Origin: Geodermatophilus telluris
GTDB lineage: Bacteria > Actinomycetota > Actinomycetes > Mycobacteriales > Geodermatophilaceae
Assembly (NCBI RefSeq): GCF_900102745.1
Contig: NZ_FMZF01000008.1
Location: 124,001 to 188,000 of the forward strand
DNA: 64,000 bases
Direction: 5' to 3'
Shown in pieces: positions 1-8,746 of the stretch. The notes under the pieces were generated by a model, which made no database searches, was not told the origin of the DNA, and saw only the letters and a list, made by a program, of their open reading frames with translations. Every line of letters starts with the position of its first letter. Position 1 is the stretch's first letter. Made by a program: the position numbers and the translations under genes.

Positions 1-857
1 GCGTGACCTTCCCCGAGGTGCTGCTCAGCCGCGGCGAGTACCAGCTCAAGCCGGAGCTGCCGTTCGTGCCGGGCAGCGAGGTGGCCGGCGTCGTCCGCAG
101 CGCCCCGGAGGGCAGCGGGTTCACCGCCGGCCAGCGGGTGGCCGCCTTCCCCGGCTTCGGCGGCTTCGCCGAGGTGGCCGCGGCCGACCCGGGCTTCGTC
201 TTCCCGCTGCCCGACGGCGTCTCCTTCGAGCAGGGCGCGGCGCTGCCGATGAACTACCTGACGATGCACTTCGCGCTGCGCCGCCGCGGGCAGCTGCGCG
301 AGGGCGAGACCGTGCTGGTGCACGGCGCCGCCGGCGGCCTGGGCACGGCCGGGATCCAGCTGGCCAGGGCGTACGGCGCGCGGGTGCTCGCGGTGGTCTC
401 CAGCGAGGCCAAGGGTGAGGCGGCCCGCGCCGCCGGCGCCGACGAGGTGGTCCTCGCCGACGGCTTCCGTGAGCGGGTCAAGGAGCTCACCGGCGGCCGC
501 GGCGTCGACGTCGTCGCCGACCCCGTGGGCGGCGACCGGTTCACCGACTCGCTGCGCAGCCTCGCCCGCGAGGGCCGGCTGCTGGTGCTCGGGTTCACCG
601 GCGGGGAGATCCCCACGGTGAAGGTCAACCGGCTGCTGCTCAACAACGTCTCCGTCGTCGGCGTCGGCTGGGGGGCCTTCTGGTCCGGCGAGCCGGCCTT
701 CGTGCAGGAGCAGTGGACCGACCTGCTGCCGCTGCTCGAGCAGGGCCGCCTGCAGCCGGTGCTCGGCACGGTGCACGACCTGGCCGACGCCGCGGCCGCC
801 GTCACCGAGCTCGACGAGCGCCGCGCCACCGGCAAGGTGCTGCTGCGCGTGCGCTGA
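1..857 (+). CDS. NADPH:quinone oxidoreductase-like zinc-type dehydrogenase (5' end outside window)
   Basis: The window opens inside this gene; codons are in frame from base 3 and the stop is TGA at 855-857. The visible 285 codons are the medium-chain dehydrogenase/reductase fold of the quinone oxidoreductase subfamily: a GroES-like part with LPFVPGSEVAGVV, then a Rossmann part with VHGAAGGLGTAGIQLA (the AAGGVG-type NADPH loop) and a DVVADPVGG segment. No structural zinc Cys cluster is visible, as expected for QOR-type enzymes. Family members reduce quinones or enones with NADPH in the cytosol; the substrate here cannot be told. About 35-45 N-terminal residues are missing by comparison with the usual ~325 aa. 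GTG at base 3 is in frame but falls mid-domain, so it is not taken as the start. Confidence 0.9.
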   Translation, partial: VTFPEVLLSRGEYQLKPELPFVPGSEVAGVVRSAPEGSGFTAGQRVAAFPGFGGFAEVAAADPGFVFPLPDGVSFEQGAALPMNYLTMHFALRRRGQLREGETVLVHGAAGGLGTAGIQLARAYGARVLAVVSSEAKGEAARAAGADEVVLADGFRERVKELTGGRGVDVVADPVGGDRFTDSLRSLAREGRLLVLGFTGGEIPTVKVNRLLLNNVSVVGVGWGAFWSGEPAFVQEQWTDLLPLLEQGRLQPVLGTVHDLADAAAAVTELDERRATGKVLLRVR

Positions 858-879
858 CGCGGGTCGGGCCGCCAGCGGC

Positions 880-2364
880 TCAGAACGGTGGCGGGTCGTC
901 CGGGTCGGCCGGCTCCAGTGGCGGACTCTCGGCGGGTGGCGGTGGTGGTCGCATCCCCGGTGGTCGGGTGGTCCTGGTGATGCCCGAAGGGGTGGTCACG
1001 GTGAGCACGCCGTCGGCGCCCATCTGTAAGCGCCAGCCGCGGGCGAAGGTCTTCAGGCGGTGGTGGCTGCGGCACAGGCAGCACAGGTTGGCGCAGTCGG
1101 TGGGCCCGCCGCAGGCGTGCGGGATGACGTGGTCGGCGTCGGCCCACCCCACGCGCTGGCCGCAGCCGGGGAAGCGGCAGGTGCGGTCGCGGGTGTGCAC
1201 GAACACCTGCTGCGCCGCACTCGGGTCGTGCCGAGCGACCGGGGCGGGCCGGTCGAGCACCGCACACCCGCAGTCGTCGTCCGGATGGGTAGCGCATCCC
1301 CGCTGGGCGAGGCGGCGGAGCTGGCCGAGGGTGGTGGTGGCGCGCAGGGTGCCGTCGTGCTCGGTGAGCGCCAGCGTCGCCGACCCACCGTCCGGGGTGC
1401 GCAGGCCCAGCCCGTCGAGCTGGGCGAGCAGCTCGCGCAGCTGACCGATGGTGATCGGCAGCCTGTTCACCTCACCCGCCTCGGCCGACTCCCCGCGCAG
1501 CGCACCGAGGGTGGCGACGAGCTGCAGGTGCGCGGTCACCGGCGGCCGCGAGTCGTCCCAGGGCCGCTGGATCAGATCCGCCAGCACCGCGGCCCGCAGC
1601 TGCCCGATCGGCCGCTCGTCACCGTCCCGCTTCAGGAGGACGGCGAGCTGGTCGACCAGGTCGACGCAGGCCGCCGCCACCGGTGCGGGCAGGTCGGCGG
1701 CCAGCGTGCTCATGCCCTCCCGCGGGGAGGGGTAGACGCGCACGTCGGCCTGCCGCTCCGCCTCCTTGCGCCGCGCATCGACGGCGTCGGCATCGACCGC
1801 GAGCAACGCGGCGACGGCCCGCTTGCGCAGCGTGTGGGTGGTCCAGCCGGCCGCCTGGCCGATCAGCCGTGACTCGACCTCGCGGGCGACGGCGGGGTCG
1901 GTGTGCTGCAGCACGTCGACGAGCACCTTCGCCCGCGCCTCGTCCAGCACGCCGTCCGCGAGTGCCGCCCAGGTCGCCGGCAGCGACTCCCGGTAGACCC
2001 ACGCGCGGTGCGCGAGCAGGGAGGCGCTGCGGCGGCCGCTGTTGAGCACCACCGCCAGCTCGGCGGTGAAGAACTCCGAGACACCAGGCAACTCCGGATC
2101 CGGCGCCCACGACCCCCGCCGCGCGCCCGGGGTGCCGCGTGGCGGGTCGGGTCGTCGGGACTGTCATCGGCCAGCCCCAGCACCAGCTCCGCCTCGTACG
2201 CGGCGTCCATCGCCTTCCGCGCCTGCAACCGCGCCAGCTCCGCGGCCTTCTGCTCCCGCGACAGCAGCGCCACCGGCAGCCGCTGCACCTCCCGGCGCAC
2301 CCGCGAGGAGCAGGTCAAGGAGACCGCCGTCGCACGGCGGCGCGTCCTCCTCGATCTCCTGCAC
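880..2364 (-). pseudogene. DUF222/HNH endonuclease (13E12 family), copy 1, two compensating frameshifts
   Basis: This is a close paralogue of the intact gene at 13797-15287 on the opposite strand. The first codons (GTG at 2364, VQEIEEDAPPCDGGLLDLL) match the paralogue, then one extra G (a CCC run on the plus strand at 2291-2293) throws the frame, and translation from 2364 stops at 2164-2166. The neighbouring frame continues the match (RLPVALLSREQKAAEL through LADDSPDD). A net 1-base loss within about 2105-2145 then restores the original frame (SWAPDPELPGVSEFF). From 2091 to the stop at 880 the frame is intact and ends in a Cys-rich HNH domain (CRFPGC, DADH, CANLCCLCRSHH). Only a TTG at 2091 could start that part. 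Either a decaying copy or two sequencing errors; the intact long C-terminal frame suggests recent damage. Confidence 0.8.
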
Positions 2365-2370
2365 GCACCG

Positions 2371-2393
2371 AACCTACGACCCGGGTACGACAG
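2371..2393 (-). promoter_or_regulatory. Damage-type leaderless promoter of DUF222/HNH copy 1
   Basis: Read on the minus strand: CTGTCGTAC (2385-2393), 8 bases, then TAGGTT (2371-2376), then 6 bases to the GTG at 2364. The same arrangement and spacing precede copy 2. It resembles the mycobacterial RecA-independent damage promoter consensus TTGTCRGTG-N8-TANNNT in the TGTCR core, the spacer and the -10, but not in the last three bases of the upstream box. The short distance to GTG implies a leaderless mRNA. Confidence 0.55.
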
Positions 2394-2762
2394 TTTCCGC
2401 AGGTCAGCGAGGAGGGAGTCGAGACGACGCCCGGCGCTTCCCGCGCGGGGCCGCGGCCGGGAGAAGCGCACACCGCGGACGGGATGCGCGAACCCAAGGG
2501 TCCGACACCGCCCGCCCCGGCCCGCGCACGCGGGCGGCTGGGACCGCACGGACGAGCGGGCGGGTACGCGCAGGACCGGCATGACGACGCGGGTGGCGGT
2601 GCTCGGACCGGGTGGTGTCGGCGGGCTGCTGGTGGTCCCGCCGACCCGGCTCGGTGCGGCACCTTCCCGGTGGGCGGGTGTGACCCGGTCGGCACCCCGA
2701 TCTCCGCGGTCGCCGGCCCGTGCGGGCGGACGATGGAGGGGAGACCGACGAGAGGAGGAGCC
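2394..2762. other. Intergenic stretch between DUF222/HNH copy 1 and the 47-aa gene
   Basis: About 370 bp. The first ~15 bp next to 2394 are still similar to the region upstream of DUF222/HNH copy 2 (CTGASCTGCG followed by AACTGTCG). The middle carries a possible ketopantoate reductase remnant, listed separately. The last bases hold the Shine-Dalgarno run of the next gene. I see no tRNA, hairpin or other gene. Confidence 0.5.
2581..2640 (+). pseudogene. Possible N-terminal remnant of a 2-dehydropantoate 2-reductase (PanE/ApbA-like)
   Basis: ATG at 2581 begins MTTRVAVLGPGGVGGLL, which has the look of the NADP-binding N-terminus of ketopantoate reductases (GxGGxGG after a first beta strand). 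After about 17-20 codons the resemblance ends and the frame runs on without family-like sequence to 2778. Only the first Rossmann loop survives, so no enzyme can be made. It sits between the damaged DUF222/HNH copy and the 47-aa gene, consistent with a local deletion. The short match could be chance in GC-rich DNA. Confidence 0.35.
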
Positions 2763-2906
2763 GTGCAGGCAGAGCTGAGCGAGCTGCACGAGAGCTACGT
2801 CTGGCGGGTCAACCGGGCCGTGGCCGAGGAGCGGATGGACGTCGTCCGCGAGCTGTACGAGGAGTACTTCGAGGCGGCGCTGGAGCGCATCCTCGCCACC
2901 GCCTGA
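2763..2906 (+). CDS. Small acidic helical protein, 47 aa, unknown function
   Basis: GTG start at 2763 after a strong AGAGGAGGAG Shine-Dalgarno at 2751-2760. The product (from VQAELSELHESYVWRVN to ALERILATA) is Glu- and Arg-rich and predicted to be almost wholly alpha-helical, with spaced Leu/Val/Tyr as in a short amphipathic helix pair. No known domain was recognised. Its last 112 bp overlap, tail to tail, the 3' end of the P-type ATPase gene on the other strand. The good ribosome site and protein-like composition make it more convincing than the antisense ATPase tail. Confidence 0.65.
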   Translation: MQAELSELHESYVWRVNRAVAEERMDVVRELYEEYFEAALERILATA

Positions 2907-5900
2907 GCGGCGGCCGGGGTCCGCAGCAGCTCGGCGACGGCGGTGCCGGCGGCGGCCCAGGCCAGCACCAGCAGCCACGACAGCGGGTCCAGCGGGCGGC
3001 AGCCGAAGAACCGGCTGAGCCCCGGCGTCTGGACGACGGCGGCCAGCGCCAGCAGCGAGCCCGCGGCCGTGGCCAGCACCAGCGGGCTGCGCCGCCCCGC
3101 CCACGCGGTCTGGCCGAGCTGGGTGGCGATGAGCGCGGCCAGCCCCATCGTCCCGGCGTGCCGCCGCCCGGCCAGCCGCCCGGTGGCCCACGCGCCGGTG
3201 GCCCCGGCCGCCGTCGCCACCCCGCGGACGGCGACCAGCTCCCGCACCGACGCGGCGAACCCGCGCTGCGGGCCCGCGGCCAGCACCGCCTCCAGCGGGT
3301 GCCCGGACAGCGGGCCGCCGTCGGACGACGGGGCGGCGGTGCGGGGCGCGGCGACCGCGACCGCCAGCGCGGGGAACATGTCGGTGAGCAGGTTGACCAG
3401 CAGCAGCTGGCGGGTGCCCAGCGGCGCCCGCCCGCCGAACGCGGTGCCGAGCACGGTGAACCCGACCTCGCCGGCGTTGCCGCCGACGAGGATGGCCACC
3501 GCGTCGCGCACCCGCGACCACAGCGCCCGGCCCTCGGCGACGGCGTCGACCAGCCGGGTCAGGTCGGCGTCGGTGACCACCAGGTCGGCCGCGCTGCGCG
3601 CCGCGGGCGACTCCGCACCCGCCACGCCCACCCCGACGTCGGCCAGCCGGATCGCCGCCGCGTCGTTCACGCCGTCGCCGGTCATCGCCAGCGTGGCGCC
3701 GGCCTTGCGCAGCGCGCCGACCAGCAGCACCTTCTGCTCCGGCGAGAGCCGGGCGAACACCGCGGCGCCGGCCACCAGCCGGGCGCGCTCGGCCTCCGAC
3801 GCCCGGGCCAGCTGCGCACCGGTGACCACCCGGTCGGCCCCCGGCACCCCGGCCTGCGCGGCGATCGCCGCCGCCGTCTCGGGGTGGTCGCCGGTGGCCA
3901 CGAGCACCCGCACCCCGGCCGCGCGCAGCTGCTCGACCGCGGCCGCCGACGACGGCCGCACCGTGTCGGCCAGCCCCACCAGCCCGCGCAGGGTCAGCCC
4001 CTCGGCGGCCGCCTCCAGGTCGCCGGGACGCCCGTCGACGGCGCGGTCGGCGACGGCCAGCACCCGCAGGCCCGCGCAGGCGAGCTCCTGCACCCGCGCC
4101 GCGGCGTCGCCCGGCTCCCCGCAGCGGCGCAGCACGACCTCCGGGGCGCCCTTGACCACCAGGTGGCCCCCGCGCAGCGCGGCGGCGAAGCCGCGGCCGG
4201 TGGCGAAGGGGACGCTGGCCTCCGGCGGCCCGTCCGCGGCCACCCCCCGGTCGCGCGCGGCCGCCACGACCGCGCGGTCGGTCTCGTGCGCCTCGTCGTC
4301 GCCGGCGCCGACGGCCGCCGCGGCGAGGCCGAGCAGGGCGTCGTCCGCGAGGTCCCCGGCCAGCGGGACCAGCCGCACCACCTGCAGCCGGTTCTCCGTC
4401 AGCGTGCCGGTCTTGTCGAAGCAGACGGTGTCCACCCGGCCCAGCGCCTCCAGCACCCGCGCGCTGCGGACGACCGCACCGCGCCCCGACAGCCGCCGCG
4501 CCGCGGCCTGCTGGGCCACGGTGGCCACCAGCGGCAGCCCCTCCGGCACGGCGGCCACCGCGACGGCCACCCCGGCGCCGACCGCCTCGCGCAGCGGCCG
4601 CCGCCACAGGACGCCCAGCGCGGTCACCGCGCCTCCGCCGGCCAGCGTCAGGGGCAGCACCGCGCGGGTGAGCTCGGCCAGCCGCGTCTGGACGCCGGCC
4701 GGTGGCGGCCCGCTGCCGGCGGCGCGGGTGGCGCGCCCGGCCTGGGTGGCCGGGCCGACGGCGACGACCACCGCGCGACCGCTGCCGGCCACCACCGTGG
4801 TGCCGTCGAAGAGCACGCACCGGCGGTCGGCGACGTCGGCGCCCGGGGTGGCGGCCACCGACTTGGCCACGGCCAGCGACTCGCCGGTGAGGCTGGACTC
4901 GTCCACCTCCAGGTCGTCGGCGGCCAGCAGGCGGGCGTCGGCGGCCACCACGTCGCCGGAGGAGACCACCACGACGTCGCCGACCCGCAGCTCGCCGGCG
5001 GGCACCTCGACCACGTCGCCGTCGCGCTCGCGGCGCACCCGCACGTCCTGCTCGAGCAGCAGCGACTCCAGCGCGGTCTCCGCCCGCACCCGCTGCAGCG
5101 CCCCGAGCAGCGCGTTGCCCACGGTCACGCTGCCCACCAGCAGCGCGTCGGCGCTCTCGCCGAGCACCGCGGTGGCCCCGGCCCCCGCGCCGAGCACGGG
5201 GGTGAGCGGGTCGGCGAGCTCGGCGGCCACCGTCCGGGCGAACCGGGCCGGCCCGCGCAGCAGCGCCGCCCCCGGCACCGGCCGGCGCCGCCGCGGCTCC
5301 GGCGCCGCGGGCAGCGCGGCCAGCCGGCGCAGCACGTCGTCGGTGTCGAGCGCGTGCCAGGGGGTGTGCACCGACGGCGGGGGGTCGGGACGGCGGGCCG
5401 CCCGCACCGCCGTCCACGTGCCGTCGAGGATGGTGGCGACGGAGGCGGTCTTGCCCGGGGTGGTCGCCTTGCGCTGCCCGTACAGCGGCGAGCCGACGGC
5501 GGCCAGCAGGGTGCCCAGGACGTTGCCGGTCAGCGCGCTCTGCACCGACCGGCGGCTGACCGCCCGGGCGTCGGCGGTGGCGGCCACGACCCGGCACACC
5601 GCGGCCAGGTCCGGACCGGTGAGCAGGTCGGCGCCCCACGCCGGCGTGCGGCCCGGGGACACCGGGGCGACGGCGACGTCGGCGGCCAGCAGGGCGGCGG
5701 GGTCGAGCGCCGACACCAGCAGCACGCCGTGTCCCTCGCCCTGCAGCCGGCGGACGACGTCGGCCAGCGGCTCGCCGTCGGCCACGACCTGCCCGGCCAT
5801 GCCGGTGAGCTCGCGGGCGCCGGCGTGCGCGGTGAGCACCAGCAGGTGCCCGGCCGACACGGCCGCGCACAGCAGCGCCTCGGCGTGCGGGTCGAGCTCG

Positions 5901-7339
5901 GGGGCGACGAGCACCGTGCCGACCCGGCGGCGCCCGGCGTACAGGGCCCGCCGCTGCCCGCCGTCGGGTGCCGGCCGCGGCGGCCCGAGCCGGGTCCCGG
6001 CCTCGGCGCCGTGGTCGCCGTCGGCGTCCAGCAGCCGCGAGGCCGCCGTCCACACCCGGGCGTCGTCCCACCCGCCGACCGCGGTGCCGGCTGCGGTGTC
6101 GGCGGTGGCCTCCAGCACCACCGGCGGGCCGGTGCACAGCACCGCGCCGTCGACGACCACGCAGTCGACCCGGTCCAGGCGGCGGTAGACCGACCCGTCC
6201 ATCGGGACGACGCCGGCGCGGCACAGCAGCAGGTCCAGGGTGGCCGCGAACGACTCCCGCCCCTGCAGCGCGGCCTTGGGGCTGAGCGCCTTGACCAGGT
6301 CGGCGGCGCGGCTGGGCCGGCGGGTCAGCGCCAGGACGGCGAGCACGGCGGCCGTGGTGGCCGGGTCCAGCCGCGCCCGGTACCGCTCCAGCGACCCGGG
6401 CGGCAGCGGCTCCGGCCGCGGCCCGGCGTCGACGGCCTTCGGCGGGTCCTCGTCGGGGTGCGGCCGGCACAGCTCCTCCTCCCGCCGGCACCACACCTGC
6501 CGGCGGGCGCGCGCCTCCAGCGCCTGTTGCAGCGAGCCGACGGCGTTGAGCGCCGGGACCGTGGAGCTCTGCGTGAGCGCGTGCAGGGTCGCCGACAGCG
6601 CGTCGAGGGCCAGGCCGGTGCCCACGCCGCCGATCCGCCGGGTGAGCGCGCCGGTCAGCCAGTCCTGCGCGTCGAGCAGCGGCAGGACCAGGGTGGCGTG
6701 CCGGGACAGCGGCGGCACCGGCAGCACCCGGCCCAGGGCGGCGACGCCGACGGCGAGCAGGTCAGCGGTGGCGGAGGCGAGCGCGGCGAGCACCGGCTCG
6801 AGGTCGGCAGGGTGGTCCTCCCGCTCGGGCAGCCCGGCGTCGCCGGCCACCGCCTCGTGCAGCGCGCCCACGGTCTCGACGACGTCGCCCACGCCGACCC
6901 GGCGCTCGTCGACGGCGACCAGCACCCGGCCGACCACCTCGTTGACCGCCGCCCAGTGCACCCCGTCGAGGCGCTCGAGCCGCTCGCGCAGCGCCCGGCC
7001 GGCGTCGGGCGGGGCGTCCGGCGCGGGCTCGGGGACCTCCACCTGCACGACACCGGGCCCGGCCCACACCCGCGGCGTGCGGCGCGCGTGCGGTGGCTCG
7101 AGCATCCCGCGCGCCACCGCGGCGAGCTCGCGGACCCGGCCGGTGGGCAGCGGGTCGGCGCCGGTGACCAGCCGGCCGACGGCGCGCACGCCGGGCGCGG
7201 CCACCGCGCGGGTGGTGCTGCCCAGCAGGTCGGCGGCCGCGAGGGCGGGCAGCGCGGCCAGGCCCGCCCCGGCCACGGTCACCCGGGCCGTGGCCGACAG
7301 CGCGCCGCGCACGAGCCCGTACCGCGGCAGCAGCCCCAT
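2795..7339 (-). CDS. Large cation-translocating P-type ATPase (CtpI/CtpH-like)
   Basis: A 1514-aa protein, far longer than ordinary P-type pumps (~700-900 aa) but like mycobacterial CtpI and CtpH (~1540-1630 aa). The first ~600 residues are an Ala/Val-rich extension with hydrophobic stretches near residues 15-35 and 175-230. Then come the actuator TGES (T818), the phosphorylation loop CFDKTGTLTEN (Asp975, acyl-phosphate site) and the hinge GDGVNDAAAI (G1221), followed by C-terminal membrane segments. All catalytic motifs are intact. The ion is unknown; Ca2+/cation transport is assigned only loosely in this subfamily. ATG at 7339 follows GAGGAGG. The last ~37 residues are Ser/Arg/Thr-rich and antisense to the gene at 2763-2906, suggesting the original stop was lost and the frame now reads into the neighbour. 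Confidence 0.93.
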   Translation of the reverse strand: MGLLPRYGLVRGALSATARVTVAGAGLAALPALAAADLLGSTTRAVAAPGVRAVGRLVTGADPLPTGRVRELAAVARGMLEPPHARRTPRVWAGPGVVQVEVPEPAPDAPPDAGRALRERLERLDGVHWAAVNEVVGRVLVAVDERRVGVGDVVETVGALHEAVAGDAGLPEREDHPADLEPVLAALASATADLLAVGVAALGRVLPVPPLSRHATLVLPLLDAQDWLTGALTRRIGGVGTGLALDALSATLHALTQSSTVPALNAVGSLQQALEARARRQVWCRREEELCRPHPDEDPPKAVDAGPRPEPLPPGSLERYRARLDPATTAAVLAVLALTRRPSRAADLVKALSPKAALQGRESFAATLDLLLCRAGVVPMDGSVYRRLDRVDCVVVDGAVLCTGPPVVLEATADTAAGTAVGGWDDARVWTAASRLLDADGDHGAEAGTRLGPPRPAPDGGQRRALYAGRRRVGTVLVAPELDPHAEALLCAAVSAGHLLVLTAHAGARELTGMAGQVVADGEPLADVVRRLQGEGHGVLLVSALDPAALLAADVAVAPVSPGRTPAWGADLLTGPDLAAVCRVVAATADARAVSRRSVQSALTGNVLGTLLAAVGSPLYGQRKATTPGKTASVATILDGTWTAVRAARRPDPPPSVHTPWHALDTDDVLRRLAALPAAPEPRRRRPVPGAALLRGPARFARTVAAELADPLTPVLGAGAGATAVLGESADALLVGSVTVGNALLGALQRVRAETALESLLLEQDVRVRRERDGDVVEVPAGELRVGDVVVVSSGDVVAADARLLAADDLEVDESSLTGESLAVAKSVAATPGADVADRRCVLFDGTTVVAGSGRAVVVAVGPATQAGRATRAAGSGPPPAGVQTRLAELTRAVLPLTLAGGGAVTALGVLWRRPLREAVGAGVAVAVAAVPEGLPLVATVAQQAAARRLSGRGAVVRSARVLEALGRVDTVCFDKTGTLTENRLQVVRLVPLAGDLADDALLGLAAAAVGAGDDEAHETDRAVVAAARDRGVAADGPPEASVPFATGRGFAAALRGGHLVVKGAPEVVLRRCGEPGDAAARVQELACAGLRVLAVADRAVDGRPGDLEAAAEGLTLRGLVGLADTVRPSSAAAVEQLRAAGVRVLVATGDHPETAAAIAAQAGVPGADRVVTGAQLARASEAERARLVAGAAVFARLSPEQKVLLVGALRKAGATLAMTGDGVNDAAAIRLADVGVGVAGAESPAARSAADLVVTDADLTRLVDAVAEGRALWSRVRDAVAILVGGNAGEVGFTVLGTAFGGRAPLGTRQLLLVNLLTDMFPALAVAVAAPRTAAPSSDGGPLSGHPLEAVLAAGPQRGFAASVRELVAVRGVATAAGATGAWATGRLAGRRHAGTMGLAALIATQLGQTAWAGRRSPLVLATAAGSLLALAAVVQTPGLSRFFGCRPLDPLSWLLVLAWAAAGTAVAELLRTPAAAQAVARMRSSAASKYSSYSSRTTSIRSSATARLTRQT

Positions 7340-7403
7340 CGCCGACCTCCTCGACGCCGTCCATCGTGGACGGCGTCGTCCGGATCCGCACCAGGGACCG
7401 GCG

Positions 7404-8636
7404 TCATCCGGACGCGCCCCGCCAGCGGAGCACCTCCAGCGCCGCGGCGACGCCGAGGACGTCCTCGGCCAGGGGCCGCGGGAGCAGCTCGTCGGCGCGC
7501 GCCAGGCGGCGCAGCACGGTGTTGCGGTGCGTGTAGAGGCGGGTGGCGGTGCGCGAGGCGTTGCCCAGCTCGCGCACGTAGGTGAGCACGGTGGCGCGGG
7601 TGTCGGCGTCGGCCGTGAGCAGCCCGCCGAGGGTGTCGGCGAGGAACTCGTCGACGGCCGTGGGCTCGCTGGTCAGCAGCGCCACCAGCTGCACGTCCTC
7701 GTAGCGGGCCACCTGCTGCGGGGAGGTGAGCCGGGCCAGCATCCGCTGCGTGGTGGCCGCGTCGAGGTGGCTGCGCCGGAAGCCCTCGACGTCGCGGCCG
7801 GGGCGGCCCACGGCCAGCCGGACGTCGGGCGCGCCGGCCAGGGCGGCGGCGAGGTCGGCGGTGCGCGGCGCGGTGCCCACCGGCAGCCACACCCACAGCG
7901 CCGCGGCGCTGGCGACGACGGTGAGCCGGTGCGGCGCGCCCGCGGCCCGCACCGCCGCCTCCGCCGCCGCCTCCAGCTGCTCGGGCGCGGCGCGGCCCGA
8001 CCCGCTCCACACGATGACGGCGGTGTGCGGCCCGGACAGGCCGTAACCGAGCTGCGCCTCCGCGCGGGCCCGGCTCAGCGGCGCGCCCTCCAGCAGCAGG
8101 GTGACCGCCGCACGCCGGTCGGCGTGCGCGCCGCGGGTGAGCTCGGCCCGCTCGGCGGCCATCCGCTCGGACACCGCGGCGACGGTGTCCTCGATGAACG
8201 TGGTGATCGACAGCGCCGAGACGTCGAGCAGCGCGCGCAGCTCCACGGGGTCGGCGGTCAGCTCGAAGCAGATCTCCATCCACCGCCGCCACGCCACGCC
8301 CTGCGCGGTGCGGTAGGTGTCCAGGCCGCTCTCGTCGAGCCCGCGCCGCACGAGGTCGCGGGCGGCCTCGAGGACCTCCGGCTCGGTGTTCACCGGCACC
8401 CGGGCGCCGGGGCGCTGCACGTTGGCCGCCGCCCAGTGCAGCAGGTTGGCCAGCGTGGCCCGCCGGGTGGCCGCGGCCAGCACCGGGTCCTCGGCCACCG
8501 GGCGCATGCGGCTGCCGGCCAGGGCCGCGGCCTGCATGTCGGTCACCCAGTCCGCCCGCGGGTCCAGCGCGACCTCCGCGCCGCGGCGGAACAGCTCGCG
8601 CACCCGCGGCGACACCTCGGGCCAGTCGTCCGTCAC
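7404..8636 (-). CDS. PucR-type helix-turn-helix transcriptional regulator
   Basis: About 410 aa from GTG 8636 (VTDDWPEVSPRVRELF). An in-frame ATG at 8696 would lengthen it into the divergent promoter and is less likely. The C-terminus has the PucR family helix-turn-helix (RATVLTYVRELGNASRTAT then LYTHRNTVLRRL), in which the conserved H-x-N-T-V contacts DNA. The centre (about 180-320) looks like the family's degenerate GGDEF-like linker domain. There is no N-terminal purine-catabolism domain. It is divergent from the monooxygenase-hydrolase-SDR operon with about 110 bp between, so it probably controls that operon in response to its substrate (inference). Its own 3' end runs toward the ATPase gene on the same strand, 64 bp away. 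Confidence 0.88.
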   Translation of the reverse strand: MTDDWPEVSPRVRELFRRGAEVALDPRADWVTDMQAAALAGSRMRPVAEDPVLAAATRRATLANLLHWAAANVQRPGARVPVNTEPEVLEAARDLVRRGLDESGLDTYRTAQGVAWRRWMEICFELTADPVELRALLDVSALSITTFIEDTVAAVSERMAAERAELTRGAHADRRAAVTLLLEGAPLSRARAEAQLGYGLSGPHTAVIVWSGSGRAAPEQLEAAAEAAVRAAGAPHRLTVVASAAALWVWLPVGTAPRTADLAAALAGAPDVRLAVGRPGRDVEGFRRSHLDAATTQRMLARLTSPQQVARYEDVQLVALLTSEPTAVDEFLADTLGGLLTADADTRATVLTYVRELGNASRTATRLYTHRNTVLRRLARADELLPRPLAEDVLGVAAALEVLRWRGASG

Positions 8637-8746
8637 CGGGGCAGTGTGCACCAGTAGGCGTCCATCGTGGTGCACGTCGTGCTGGCGGGCGGGCACCCCG
8701 TCCGCCGATGGTGGGAGGGCACCGTCCCCTCTCCCCTGGAGCCCGG

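Noticed and set aside
2720-7585. Very long plus-strand open frame antisense to the P-type ATPase
   Set aside because: It has no recognisable domain and is Arg/Gly/Pro-rich as expected for a shadow frame in >70% GC DNA, while the minus strand encodes complete ATPase motifs.
8637-8696. Longer PucR-type regulator starting at ATG 8696
   Set aside because: The additional residues do not look like family sequence and would occupy most of the divergent promoter region.
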